In this document: in pieces, positions 37,075-45,946 of the stretch
Layout: every line of letters begins with the position of its first letter
Position numbering within the stretch: the first letter of the stretch is position 1
NCBI RefSeq assembly: GCF_028330965.1
Contig: NZ_JAQMUB010000033.1
Location: 1 to 64,000, forward strand
DNA: 64,000 nt
Source of the DNA: Oscillatoria sp. CS-180
GTDB taxonomy: Bacteria > Cyanobacteriota > Cyanobacteriia > Phormidesmidales > Phormidesmidaceae
Direction: 5' to 3'
Made by a program: the position numbers and the translations under genes
The notes under the pieces: generated by a model
Seen by the model: only the letters and a program-made list of their open reading frames with translations
Database searches by the model: none
Told to the model about the DNA's origin: nothing

Positions 37075-37497
37075 CTACATTACTGCAGAACGACAGCTCA
37101 AAATAAATAGCGTGAAAATACCGACGTTGCCCACGGCAAACATCGCAGATCGGAGTACAGGAACATCCAGAATATAAAAAACGCTGTAAAGCGAGCGGGC
37201 CAAAACATAGGCGATCGCTGCCCCAACGGCCAAAGTTGAATCCTGACCAGTGACGTAGGCCATCAGTGCCGCAGGCGCAAACAGCGTGAAAGATTCGAAC
37301 GAATTTTGGTGTGCCCAGTTAGCCCGCTTAGCATAGGGCGGAAATTTATTGACCATCTCACGGGGGGCCGACATGTCGTATCCCACCTGCAGGCGAGCGA
37401 TCGCAACTACAAAAAAGGGCGCGTAAATCAAAACGGCACCAATGACAATGCAGTACAGCAGCGTTGCAGGCATTGGTAAGCGAGTCAGAATATCCAT
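37075..37497 (-). CDS. MAPEG family membrane protein
   Basis: 140 residues with four hydrophobic helices, of the MAPEG (membrane-associated eicosanoid/glutathione metabolism) superfamily. Family features are the loop REMVNKFPPYAKRANWAHQNSFESFTLFA and the later ALARSLYSVFYILDVPVLRS helix. Bacterial relatives have unknown or glutathione-linked roles. It lies 19 bases from the downstream end of the DprA-like gene on the same strand, so they are probably cotranscribed. Confidence 0.85.
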   Translation of the reverse strand: MDILTRLPMPATLLYCIVIGAVLIYAPFFVVAIARLQVGYDMSAPREMVNKFPPYAKRANWAHQNSFESFTLFAPAALMAYVTGQDSTLAVGAAIAYVLARSLYSVFYILDVPVLRSAMFAVGNVGIFTLFILSCRSAVM

Positions 37498-37516
37498 AAA
37501 CGCCTAAAAAGTTCGC

Positions 37517-38032
37517 TTAGTCAAAATAGAACAATGTCACGATCTTACGCTGCTCTTCTGCGTCTTCGCAGGTCCGCAATAAGGTGTGGCTGTCGTGAAA
37601 AGCAAAACAAATGAGCTGCTGACAGCGGGAAATAATCTCTCGGTTGCAGATAGCACTGGCCTCTGCCAAAGAGAGCGAATCATTAGCAGAATTCTCTACC
37701 AGATGCATCACTTGATCTAGCTGGTCCTTAGATTCCCTCGGCTGCCTTGAAAGGCTTTGGGGCAAAATAACGGTCAGCAAGTTGGGATCAGCCTTGAGTG
37801 CGCCTCGAATGGCCGCTGAGTTTGTCCCCGTTGCGCCTGAAGTCAGTACGCGATTACCTCCCATCACCAGCGCATAGGTCATCAGTTCAATCAGCTGCTG
37901 ATGGGTAATGGGCACGTGGCGCGACCCCAAGATAGCGATGCGTTTTGAGCTGGACTGCTTGATGGCTGCTAGCTCTTGTAGAAAGACATCGACCTTGGAA
38001 GATTCTATAGGGGCATCAATTGATTGACTCAA
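37517..38032 (-). CDS. DprA/SMF-like Rossmann protein ('DNA recombination-mediator protein A', cyanobacterial)
   Basis: 171 residues resembling the Rossmann core of DprA/LOG-type proteins: KRIAILGSRHVPITHQQLIE, then NRVLTSGATGTNSAAIRGAL (nucleotide or DNA-binding loop) and ILPQSLSRQP. It lacks the full DprA length and other domains. In cyanobacterial annotation this small family is labelled recombination-mediator protein A, but a transformation role is inferred only by fold. Confidence 0.75.
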   Translation of the reverse strand: MSQSIDAPIESSKVDVFLQELAAIKQSSSKRIAILGSRHVPITHQQLIELMTYALVMGGNRVLTSGATGTNSAAIRGALKADPNLLTVILPQSLSRQPRESKDQLDQVMHLVENSANDSLSLAEASAICNREIISRCQQLICFAFHDSHTLLRTCEDAEEQRKIVTLFYFD

Positions 38033-38086
38033 CGGAGATACACGAATGAACGAACGCGCCCATTGTATCAGTCAAGCGGCAAAAAG

Positions 38087-39187
38087 TTAGCCATGGGGGG
38101 CGATCGCTGGCATTTCCAAGCCCATCAGCGTGATTAAGCGTTCTACATTCACGTCTCGACTGAGATGTTCTTTAATCAGTGAGACCTTGTCCGGATTGTT
38201 CAGAGGAACACGGCCAAATAAGCTATCGACCTGCTCAACAGTTGTTAATGTGTCTGTTGCGACGGATAGGACTGGAACTTCCTTATCTTTGGCGAAGGCT
38301 AGTACGTCCTTAGCGGGCGGAATCTGTCCTGTAAGGATGAGGCAATGGGTTGAGGTTTCTAGCGCCGCAATTTGCAAATCGCGGCGATCGCCCCCCGTAA
38401 CAATGGCCTGATGGCTGCCTTGACCAAAAAATCGCAGTGCCGAATTGACATTCATGGCACCAATCTTCAAGCTTTCCACAACTAGGTCGAGGTGATCGTC
38501 GCCACACAGCACCTCAGCATCCAAATATCGAACGAGCTCGGAGACTCGAATTCCTTGCAGAAACGACAATTTTGGCAGAGTTGCCAACACCGGCAGACCT
38601 TGCCTTTCGAGATAGGGCACAATCTCATCCGAGACTAAACCCGCCTCCTCTTCCCTAATGGAGTTCAACACCACTCCAAGCAAAGCATCTCCCAATCGTT
38701 TACGAGCTGCTACAAGCTGATCGACCATTGAGCGAGTATCAAACTGCATCACCAGTAAAACCTGGGCATCCAATGCCGTAGCCATTTCAGGCAGCGAAAG
38801 ATTAAACAATGCTCCTTCATCAAGGGTTGAAGGTCCCTCAAGCAGTAAAATATCTCCCTGAGCATTTTCCCAATAATGTTTGAGCACATCATCAAGGGTC
38901 TGCACAGACTCCTGGTGTAATCGATCTAAGAGAGTCCGACTGTCCAACGAGAGCAAGTTTGGGGGTTGCTCGTCAGGGACCAGGGAAAGGGTTGTGGGAA
39001 CAAAGCTCAGATCAGTGTCGAGACGCTCAAGCCCATGTCCAAGGGTGTCCACAGACGCCAGGGGCTTACCCCAGCCAACTTGAAACCCAATCTCCTGGAG
39101 TTGGCTGCCGATGGCGACGGAAAGGGTGGATTTACCGCTGCAGGCTTCTGTTGAGCCAATGATCAGATGTTTGGCTGTTTTGGACAC
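38087..39187 (-). CDS. P-loop/DRTGG-domain protein ('phosphotransacetylase family')
   Basis: 366 residues. The N-terminal AAA_26/BioD-like P-loop domain has LIIGSTEACSGKSTLSVAI (residues about 7-25) and the segment GDILLLEGPSTLDEG. A DRTGG domain follows at about 210-320 (LRFFGQGSHQAIVTGGDRRD, LILTGQIPPAKDVLAFAKD). This architecture resembles the N-terminal half of bacterial Pta without the acetyltransferase domain, so it is probably regulatory rather than catalytic. It lies just upstream, on the same strand, of the EbsA-like gene's convergent partner region, 88 bases from it. Confidence 0.83.
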   Translation of the reverse strand: MSKTAKHLIIGSTEACSGKSTLSVAIGSQLQEIGFQVGWGKPLASVDTLGHGLERLDTDLSFVPTTLSLVPDEQPPNLLSLDSRTLLDRLHQESVQTLDDVLKHYWENAQGDILLLEGPSTLDEGALFNLSLPEMATALDAQVLLVMQFDTRSMVDQLVAARKRLGDALLGVVLNSIREEEAGLVSDEIVPYLERQGLPVLATLPKLSFLQGIRVSELVRYLDAEVLCGDDHLDLVVESLKIGAMNVNSALRFFGQGSHQAIVTGGDRRDLQIAALETSTHCLILTGQIPPAKDVLAFAKDKEVPVLSVATDTLTTVEQVDSLFGRVPLNNPDKVSLIKEHLSRDVNVERLITLMGLEMPAIAPHG

Positions 39188-39275
39188 TCCCTTAACTCCT
39201 TGCTACGGTGGGCATACTGGACTGCCCTTCTCATTTTGCCATTAGCCACTAATGAATACCCGCAGCCTTATGCAA

Positions 39276-39656
39276 CTAATCGTCCAAACGCAGAAGTTTT
39301 CGGTAGAACGATTTAGAAAAATCTGCAGGTCGCTTATGGCGAAGGGCAACCACGACATCAAACAAAAAATCGACGAACTCAAATGTTGCCATGGTTATCT
39401 CATAGCTTAAATCCGCGTCGTCATCAAACTGAAGACGACAGCGAGTTAAGTCAGCTGGCAGAGTCGAAACATTCCAAGTAGCGATAAATGGAATGCTTTC
39501 ACCCTCTTCGATCGCTCGTTCACCCTCTAGATTTCCTCGTTTGTAGAGCCCAATCGCGTAAGGTAGTGCATTGCGTTTTGTCCCTTGGTAGTAAGGCAGG
39601 TAGACGCCAATGTCGGTTTTGCTGACGGGTTTTATCTCTTCAAAGGTCAGTGACAT
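39276..39656 (-). CDS. EbsA-like small cyanobacterial protein
   Basis: A 126-residue soluble protein with the conserved-looking segments VYLPYYQGTKRNALPYAIGLYKRG, GESIPFIATWNVSTLPADLTRCRLQFDD and DFSKSFYRKLLRLDD. These resemble the EbsA family, which in Synechococcus works with the type IV pilus machinery and Hfq in biofilm self-suppression. The family assignment is from memory of the motif and should be treated as provisional. The gene lies upstream of the DRTGG-domain gene on the same strand (88-base gap). Confidence 0.6.
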   Translation of the reverse strand: MSLTFEEIKPVSKTDIGVYLPYYQGTKRNALPYAIGLYKRGNLEGERAIEEGESIPFIATWNVSTLPADLTRCRLQFDDDADLSYEITMATFEFVDFLFDVVVALRHKRPADFSKSFYRKLLRLDD

Positions 39657-40179
39657 AGTGTGTGTAAATCCGGTGGCTCACTCGACGATAGATAATAAGC
39701 GTTTCAGGCAGACTCAAGTATTGCTTGGTGTATCGGTTGTTTGTCGCTGAGATTAGGCCACAGTCAACGTCAACAAACACTAGGCCGTCAATTCCTTTTT
39801 CCCTACTTACACGTCTGCAAATCTTTTAGAAGGTAGCTGTTCGCCCTCAGTGATACCACAACAACTCTGTTTGAATACACCAAGTTTCGAATTTCCTCTT
39901 CCCCTAAACCGCTAGGATGGTTGATATGAGGTGAACAAGTTTAATGCCGCACCTCAATGCAATTATGGATTTGACGGCATCAGACACCGTTGTCTGACTC
40001 AATAACAAGCATAAGGTTTGCAAAACTGACTCGGGAGTGCAAACTCGTCCGCCCATGCTGAGTTGAGGATACCCAGCTTGTTAAAAGAGCCATCATGAAG
40101 AATTGTCGTTGCTTGATCGGCCAAACGTTTAAGCCAAGCGCATTTTATAGAAAGAGATAAGAGGTGAGGTAGCAGCCAG
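39657..40179. other. Long intergenic region upstream of the glycosyltransferase
   Basis: About 520 bases between divergent genes. A perfect palindromic hairpin tcagaca/tgtctga lies at about 39982-39998. A 62-codon minus-strand frame at 39999-40187 overlaps the glycosyltransferase start and has no ribosome-binding site, so I do not call it. No RNA gene is recognised. Confidence 0.5.
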
Positions 40180-41583
40180 ATGTTCAATGGGATGGATATG
40201 GATTCTGCCGACTTGATTCCCCTGGAAGTAGATGAATTTAGTCGCTATGAGCGGCGACGGCTGAAAGCCGCGATCGCCCTAGCCTGCGTATGGTCTTGCA
40301 CAGTACTTTTGCACGTGCTGGTTTGGGGACAGTGGATCGTATATGGCCTCACTGTAATCACCACTGCGCATCTAGTCCGAGTACTGCTGATTCGCCCCCA
40401 TCCCTTGCCAGATTTGCTGCCGAGCTGGCGTGACACACCCTCGTCAGAAAAGGAAGCAACCGATTTTTCTTGCTGGCCCCACGTCTCTATTTTGGTGGCT
40501 GCCAAAAATGAGGTTGAAGTCATTGAGCGGCTGACCTCTTCTCTAATGGCGATCGACTATCCATCTAAACGGTTTGACGTTTGGCTCATCGACGACAACA
40601 GCACAGACGGTACCAGCGAGTTGATGGACGATTTGGCACGGCGCTATGTCAACCTGAACGCTATTCACCGAGACCAAGCTGCAACAGGTGGCAAATCAGG
40701 TGCTCTGAATCAGGTTTGGCCCACTACACAAGGTTCGATCCTGCTGGTGTTTGATGCCGATGCCCAGGTTTCTCCAGACTGCTTGCGGCAGGTCGTCCCG
40801 CTATTTGAAGAAAACACTGTAGGAGCCGTACAGTTGCGTAAGGCGATCGCTAACGGCACCCGAAATTTCTGGACGCGTGGTCAGGTGGCTGAGATGGCCT
40901 TTGACGCCTATTGTCAACTCAAGCGCATTAGCAACAGTGGTATCGGTGAACTCCGTGGCAACGGACAGTTCGTTCGACGAGCAGCACTGGAACAGTGCGG
41001 TGGCTGGAATGAAGAAACTATCACGGATGATCTTGACCTGACGCTAAAGCTTCACCTCACCGGTTGGGATGTGCCTCTGGTAATGACACCTGCTGTTTGG
41101 GAGGAAGGTGTAGTTCAAGCAATTTCCCTTTGGCATCAGCGAAATCGCTGGGCTGAGGGTGGCTATCAGCGGTATTTGGACTATTGGCGACTCTTGACCC
41201 CACGACGACTGGGCTGGAACAAAACGTTTGATCTGTTTGTGTTTTGGCTCATTCAGTATGGGGTGCCTACGGCGGCCTTTCCTGATTTCGCGCTGGCGAT
41301 CGCCCGCAACCGGTTGCCGATGCTGATGCCCGTTTCTAGCGTAGCGGCGCTATTTGCCACCGTCGGCATGGCTAGCGGCCTCTGGCAAACTCGAAGAGCG
41401 TCTCCCTTCTCCATCTTTGTGCAAACTATTCGCGGCATGGTCTATATGATGCACTGGTTTGTTGTTGTGGGCGCGGTCACATTCCGCATGGCAATCCGTC
41501 CCAAACGTTTGAAGTGGGTCAAAACTCAGCACGGTAACTTAGAAGACACAGCCGCGATCGCGGCTAGGGTCTCTTCGCAGTAA
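40180..41583 (+). CDS. Family 2 membrane glycosyltransferase, probable monoglucosyldiacylglycerol synthase
   Basis: 467 residues: two N-terminal transmembrane helices (about 30-65), a GT-A catalytic domain, then about three C-terminal helices (from about 345). Catalytic features are DDNSTDGTSELM, FDADAQVSPDCL (the DxD motif), ITDDLDLTLKLH and the QRNRWAEGG (QxxRW) motif, as in processive or lipid GT2 enzymes. The downstream GGYQRYLDYWRLL pattern resembles the cyanobacterial glucosyl-diacylglycerol synthase MgdA (Sll1377 type), the first enzyme of galactolipid synthesis for thylakoids. Other GT2 glycosyltransferases remain possible. Confidence 0.8.
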   Translation: MFNGMDMDSADLIPLEVDEFSRYERRRLKAAIALACVWSCTVLLHVLVWGQWIVYGLTVITTAHLVRVLLIRPHPLPDLLPSWRDTPSSEKEATDFSCWPHVSILVAAKNEVEVIERLTSSLMAIDYPSKRFDVWLIDDNSTDGTSELMDDLARRYVNLNAIHRDQAATGGKSGALNQVWPTTQGSILLVFDADAQVSPDCLRQVVPLFEENTVGAVQLRKAIANGTRNFWTRGQVAEMAFDAYCQLKRISNSGIGELRGNGQFVRRAALEQCGGWNEETITDDLDLTLKLHLTGWDVPLVMTPAVWEEGVVQAISLWHQRNRWAEGGYQRYLDYWRLLTPRRLGWNKTFDLFVFWLIQYGVPTAAFPDFALAIARNRLPMLMPVSSVAALFATVGMASGLWQTRRASPFSIFVQTIRGMVYMMHWFVVVGAVTFRMAIRPKRLKWVKTQHGNLEDTAAIAARVSSQ

Positions 41584-41673
41584 AAGAAAAGTACGCTTGG
41601 TGGTTCAATCAAGCTGCTCAACATTTCAGCAGGACTCCGTAACATCAACTTCAAAGAATTCAAATGAGGAAGT

Positions 41674-41910
41674 ATGCAAATAGGGTTTTGGGGAAGCGGC
41701 AATATGGCACGAGTATTGGGAGGAGCTTGGTCAATAACCGGACATCAAGTTGCTTTCGGCTCAAGACATCTTGAAAAATCTCAAGCAGTTGCTGAGGAGA
41801 TAGGTCCTACAACTATGTTCGCAACTGGCAATGCTCTAGTCACTCCAGGATTTATTACAGCTCCTCGTGCCGAACCAAGATTTGGAGAACGTCGAAAGGG
41901 GACGTACTAG
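41674..41910 (+). pseudogene. Truncated NADPH-dependent F420 reductase-like gene
   Basis: A 78-codon frame whose first about 48 residues (MQIGFWGSGNMARVLGGAWS and TGHQVAFGSRHLEKSQAVAEE) match the Rossmann N-terminus of the NADPH-dependent F420 reductase/NADP-oxidoreductase coenzyme-binding family. It then runs into unrelated sequence (TAPRAEPRFGERRKGTY) and stops. Full-length members exceed 200 residues, so this is a truncated remnant. It keeps a good ribosome-binding site (gaggaag), suggesting the decay is recent. Confidence 0.7.
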
Positions 41911-41947
41911 TCAAAGGCGAAGAATCCATCTCTAAAGGGGTTGATAG

Positions 41948-42538
41948 CTAAAAAATATCCAGAATAGATTCTCGATAGATATGAATTCGGCCTGTGCCGA
42001 CTCGCTGCGCTACAGGATTTTCTCCCGCTGGAGCGGCTGACACTCTGAACAAGTAGACGCCCTCTCGGCTGGGATTGCGGACCGGCTTAAGCGCCAATGT
42101 GATGACCTGTCCAGGAGCGACCGATTGTGACAAACGAACTGTGACCGTTTGAGAATCTTCATCGTAGTTGGCAGATTCGATGGGGTAATTATCTTCTCTG
42201 GTTTGTCTTGTCCCTTCAAAGACCTCAATTCTGTCAGCGTGATAATCCAAGCGAGTGAATCGTCCTTCCACTAACTCTACAGTTAGGGTTTCGAGGGATT
42301 CTTCAGCCTCAGGAAGTAAGTTGACTGTGACGTAATAGGTCACATCCTTTTTGTTGGCAGTATCGTCGGTCGTGACAAAACTGACTAAACGGGGCGGGCT
42401 GGTAAAGACCGTCGTGCCGTCCCCTAACTGAGCCGCTGTCAAATGCGACAGTTGTGGACCCATGGCAGATACGACCAGAGCGCTAATAACGACCAGGGTT
42501 AGCCGCGATCGCCGCACCACTCCTAAAATGCTATCCAT
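41948..42538 (-). CDS. DUF2808 domain secreted protein
   Basis: About 196 residues with a signal peptide (about 1-34, RRSRLTLVVISALVVSAMGP, cleavage near LTAAQ) and a strand-rich DUF2808 domain (GTTVFTSPPRLVSFVTTDD ... YYVTVNLLPEAEESLETLTV ... YLFRVSAAPAGENPVAQRVG). This cyanobacterial family is periplasmic or extracellular with unknown function. ATG 42538 (MDSILGVVRR) is preferred over a nine-residue longer reading. Confidence 0.85.
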   Translation of the reverse strand: MDSILGVVRRSRLTLVVISALVVSAMGPQLSHLTAAQLGDGTTVFTSPPRLVSFVTTDDTANKKDVTYYVTVNLLPEAEESLETLTVELVEGRFTRLDYHADRIEVFEGTRQTREDNYPIESANYDEDSQTVTVRLSQSVAPGQVITLALKPVRNPSREGVYLFRVSAAPAGENPVAQRVGTGRIHIYRESILDIF

Positions 42539-43022
42539 AATTAAATCTTCCCACTTTTTGCTCACTGCCTGAAATCAGTTCGTCGACAGCCCCTGTTATC
42601 GACAGCCGCTGTTATCGTGACTCTTATTTCCCATACTGGCTCAACCGCAACACGAATATGGCATCAAAGCCAGAGGAGCACTCCGGGTAGTGAGCAGAGC
42701 AGCCAACCCAGTCGCTTCATATTTGGGTATCTTCGTTTTCAATAAATCCATTTTGAGTAGAACGCTCCGAATCCAAAGAAATCCTCCAGATTGCCTTATT
42801 TCTTCGTCACATTTTTTCAAACAGGTTTAGAAAAAGTGGCTTAAAAGCAACGCTTCTTGTCGAAATGCTCCGCTATCCAATCATCTATCGACAGAATAGA
42901 GACATGAGCGTCACACCAAATAACTCTTCGAAGTGATTTGAAGTGCTTTTTAACTCTTCAGCATTTGGACGGCGTTCCCGCAATGTCTCTCTGACGCCAA
43001 TTATCTCTCTGGAATTATTCCT
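42539..43022. other. Intergenic region with a 16-bp tandem duplication
   Basis: About 480 bases without a supported gene. At 42584-42615 a 16-base unit (cgacagcccctgttat) is repeated in tandem with one substitution. The region should hold divergent promoters for DUF2808 and the membrane protein. Confidence 0.5.
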
Positions 43023-43562
43023 ATGTTCTCTCAACAAACCGCTAATCGGACCAACTGGATACCCTGGGTTATTGCGATCGCTGGCTTCTGGCTCAGCAGC
43101 AATATTGTGCTGGATTTTCTCGTGATGCCCATCATGTATGTATCCGGCATGACTACTCAGACTGACTTTGCCACTGCTGGGTATTCCCTGTTTTGGTCTT
43201 TTAACCGTGTTGAACTGCTGTGTGCAGCCATTGTCCTAACGGGGGTCTTGGCACTTCGTCGGAACCCTGGAGAATTTGAGGTTGCCTACAGTGGCAGTCG
43301 CTGTCGTTGGGCGTTGGGTATTGGCCTTTGCCTGCTTAGCTTGGCCCTAGTTGATACCTATGTGCTGACTCCCGAGATGAGTGCAACGGCGCTTTCCTTG
43401 AACTCTGCATCTCAAACGGCGATCGCTCCTGCGATGAACTGGCTCCATAGCGCGTACTGGCTGCTAGAGGTGTTGAAGGTCACTAGCCTAGCAAGCTTGG
43501 TTTGGCTGTGCTTGATAGATATGCGCGATCGTCTTGCTGCCACTGCAAATGTTTCGCTGTAA
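43023..43562 (+). CDS. Hypothetical four-helix membrane protein
   Basis: 179 residues with about four hydrophobic helices (WIPWVIAIAGFWLSSNIVLD, a second near 63-80 LLCAAIVLTGVLAL, a third near 95-110 and a fourth near 150-166). The polar loops include a NWLHSAYWLLEVLKV segment reminiscent of DUF4149-like membrane proteins, but I cannot assign a family. ATG 43023; a clear terminator follows at 43699-43731. Confidence 0.72.
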   Translation: MFSQQTANRTNWIPWVIAIAGFWLSSNIVLDFLVMPIMYVSGMTTQTDFATAGYSLFWSFNRVELLCAAIVLTGVLALRRNPGEFEVAYSGSRCRWALGIGLCLLSLALVDTYVLTPEMSATALSLNSASQTAIAPAMNWLHSAYWLLEVLKVTSLASLVWLCLIDMRDRLAATANVSL

Positions 43563-43904
43563 GCAGCCTCAGCGCTAGGACTTGTCGGCAGACCCTTCAT
43601 GCTCCCTTCATGCTCTCAGGGGAAAGAGTTTTAGGCGAGCCAGGGCCTGTTCCACTGGTAGCTATTCTGTCCAAGCCTCGACCATAAAACACGACCTGAA
43701 GCTAGCTCTTTAACTGGGAGCTAGCTTTTTTATGGATTTGGGAGATTTCTGAGAATAAACATACTCAGCTGTAGTACGTTGCGCTGTGTATTTTATTGCC
43801 AAAAAACTAAAACTCAGCGTTCAGACCTATGCCATGACGGAGAAGCTGGCTTATCATTAGGCCCAATTGGCTTTGCTGCGGTGAGCTAAATGGAGGAATC
43901 AGCA
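43563..43904. other. Intergenic region with terminator, upstream of the TPR gene
   Basis: About 340 bases. It holds the terminator at 43699-43731 and, further on, the TPR gene promoter and its ggagga ribosome-binding site. Nothing else is recognised. Confidence 0.55.
43699..43731 (+). terminator. Intrinsic terminator
   Basis: Perfect 10-bp stem aagctagctc / gagctagctt with a 9-base loop, then tttt. It terminates plus-strand transcription from the 43023 gene. Confidence 0.88.
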
Positions 43905-45353
43905 ATGAAAGGGTTACGAAATGCGATCGCTCTCCTGGGTGCCTGCGCCATTGTTGGGGCATACCCAACCTATGGACTGACCCAGGAGACGGAATCTACC
44001 GAAGAGATGGAAACGACTGAAGAAACGCCATCTCCAACGACCGAAGAATCGGCCCCCCCAGCAGAAGATCTTCCGTCTCCGGTGGAGTACTACAACAATG
44101 GAGTTGTTCTCTTTGAAGCAGGGGAATACTCTGAGGCGATCGTTGCCTTTAGTGAGGCAATCCGTCTCAGGCCCGACTATGCAGATGCCTATCTGTATCG
44201 TGGAGCGTCTTACAAAGAGCTAGAAGAGTTGGATGATGCTATTGCCGATTTCAACCAGGCCATTGAGCTCAATCCTCAGCTCGGTCGCGCTTATTTGTTG
44301 CGAGCAGAGATTCACTACGCTTTAGGGAATGCTCAACAAGCTCTCAGTGATGCTCAACTCGCTTTAGCCTTAGATCCCACCCTCGGAGATGCTCACCTGT
44401 ATCAGGGCCTAGTGGCGCTGCAAGACGGCAATAGCTTGAAGGCCGTCAGCGACTTTACCGCAGCGATTAACCAAGACCCTGACCAAACCCCCGCCTATCT
44501 GCTTCGTGGGTTTGCCTATGACCAGGAAGGGGACTACTCCGCTGCCATCTCGGACTTCAGCTTCGTGCTGGGTCGAGAAGACAGCAACGTTATTGCTTAC
44601 ATTGGTCGAGGTGCTGCCTACTATAAAGAAGGGCGATTCATGGAGGCTGAAGCTGACCTCAGCCAAGCTTTGGAAATCAATGATGATCTGCCTTACGCCT
44701 ACTACAATCGCAGTTTCATTTTTGCGGCTCAGAATCGCTTAGGTCGAGCGATCGATGACTTAGATGATGCCATCACGCTGCTGCCTGATTTCACCCGAGC
44801 TTACCTCAATCGTGGCTTGCTTTTGGCAAGACAGGGCAATAGCTCAGCAGCCCTCAACGACTTTGATCGTGCTCTGGCTCTAGACCCTAACTTAGTCGAA
44901 GCTTATCGGGGGCGAGCTGAGGTACAGATGATGCGTGGCCGCGAGGGTGACGCAGTTGATGACTATAGTCGTGCTCTTGAGCTGACTCCTGACAGCCCAA
45001 TTGTTTACAAGCTGAGAGGGGATGCTCACCTCGCCGACAACAATACCGCTGCGGCCCTAGCGGATTACAATCAGGCTATTTTGCTCAGCCCCGACTATGC
45101 CGAAGCTTACGCTGCCCGGGCTGAGGTCTATGCCAGCATTGGTGATATTCAACGGGCGCTTGACGACTATTCTCTGGTCATCTCGCTGGAAGAGGAAGAC
45201 GTTGATCCAGACGTGTTGTACGAACGTGGCGTTATGCGGACCCGTCTTGGTGATTCCATTGGAGCTCGGTCAGATTTTCAGGCTGCCGCTGAGCGCTACC
45301 TAGAAACCGGACAACCCGACAAGTATCGGGAGACGCTAATTTATCTAAGGTAA
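43905..45353 (+). CDS. Secreted or anchored tetratricopeptide-repeat protein
   Basis: About 482 residues. N-terminal signal segment (MKGLRNAIALLGACAIVGAY), an acidic Thr/Glu/Pro linker (residues about 25-55), then about ten TPR units of 34 residues starting near residue 63 (YNNGVVLFEAGEYSEAIVAF) and continuing to about 460 (AYLYRGASYKELEELDDAIADF, AYLLRGFAYDQEGDYSAAIS, AYAARAEVYASIGDIQRALDD). TPR arrays scaffold protein interactions, here probably in the periplasm or lumen. ATG 43905 is chosen because GGAGGA precedes it by 6 bases; an ATG five codons upstream contains that site. Confidence 0.9.
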   Translation: MKGLRNAIALLGACAIVGAYPTYGLTQETESTEEMETTEETPSPTTEESAPPAEDLPSPVEYYNNGVVLFEAGEYSEAIVAFSEAIRLRPDYADAYLYRGASYKELEELDDAIADFNQAIELNPQLGRAYLLRAEIHYALGNAQQALSDAQLALALDPTLGDAHLYQGLVALQDGNSLKAVSDFTAAINQDPDQTPAYLLRGFAYDQEGDYSAAISDFSFVLGREDSNVIAYIGRGAAYYKEGRFMEAEADLSQALEINDDLPYAYYNRSFIFAAQNRLGRAIDDLDDAITLLPDFTRAYLNRGLLLARQGNSSAALNDFDRALALDPNLVEAYRGRAEVQMMRGREGDAVDDYSRALELTPDSPIVYKLRGDAHLADNNTAAALADYNQAILLSPDYAEAYAARAEVYASIGDIQRALDDYSLVISLEEEDVDPDVLYERGVMRTRLGDSIGARSDFQAAAERYLETGQPDKYRETLIYLR

Positions 45354-45381
45354 ATGTGATTTGACAATTGTGGTTTAGAGA

Positions 45382-45900
45382 ATGAGCGTCATTCGTTCAA
45401 CCGGACTTCTACGGACGATTGTACTGGCCGTCCTTGTCGGTCTATGTGTTATCTCGTTTCCCCTACCCGCTCATGCGAGCCTGCACACCTATCGAGAACG
45501 TCCGGGACAAGTTACCGTACGATCGCGCCAGAGTCTACGGGATTACAACGATCGCGCTTGGCAGGCGATCGCGTTTAAGCGGACCCAAGGAACCGCGCTT
45601 CAGGGCATCTACATGCGGCTGGTGGGTTTTCCAGGAACGGTGGAAGTGAATCCGCAGCAGCCTATTTGGGTGACTGCACCGACTGGGCAGCATTGGCAAC
45701 TCCCGTGGAGCATTGATCCTCAAACACGGACTTTACCCGTTAACGCAGGACAGTACAATCTCCAGCCATTGCTCGAAGACGTTCGCAATCCATTACCACT
45801 GGAAATGCAGTTGTCTTTAGCAGGGGATGAGGTAGTGGAATGGGCGATCGCCCCCTTCATCGTGAAGGAGTGGTTGCAGGTGAAGACGGCCAAAGAGTAG
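45382..45900 (+). CDS. DUF3122 family secreted protein
   Basis: 172 residues with a signal peptide (about 1-32, IVLAVLVGLCVISFPLPAHA). The mature domain (LHTYRERPGQVTVRSRQSLRDY, then WQAIAFKRTQGTALQGIYMRL and TAPTGQHWQLP) matches the cyanobacterial/plastid DUF3122 family, of unknown function. It starts 28 bases after the TPR gene, so the two are probably cotranscribed. Confidence 0.85.
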   Translation: MSVIRSTGLLRTIVLAVLVGLCVISFPLPAHASLHTYRERPGQVTVRSRQSLRDYNDRAWQAIAFKRTQGTALQGIYMRLVGFPGTVEVNPQQPIWVTAPTGQHWQLPWSIDPQTRTLPVNAGQYNLQPLLEDVRNPLPLEMQLSLAGDEVVEWAIAPFIVKEWLQVKTAKE

Positions 45901-45946
45901 GGGGCCAACTCAGGAGATTTTTGGGACAGCAATGTTTCGGGCCATC

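Noticed and set aside
39999-40187. 62-codon minus-strand frame upstream of the glycosyltransferase
   Set aside because: It overlaps the glycosyltransferase start, has no ribosome-binding site and no recognisable domain.
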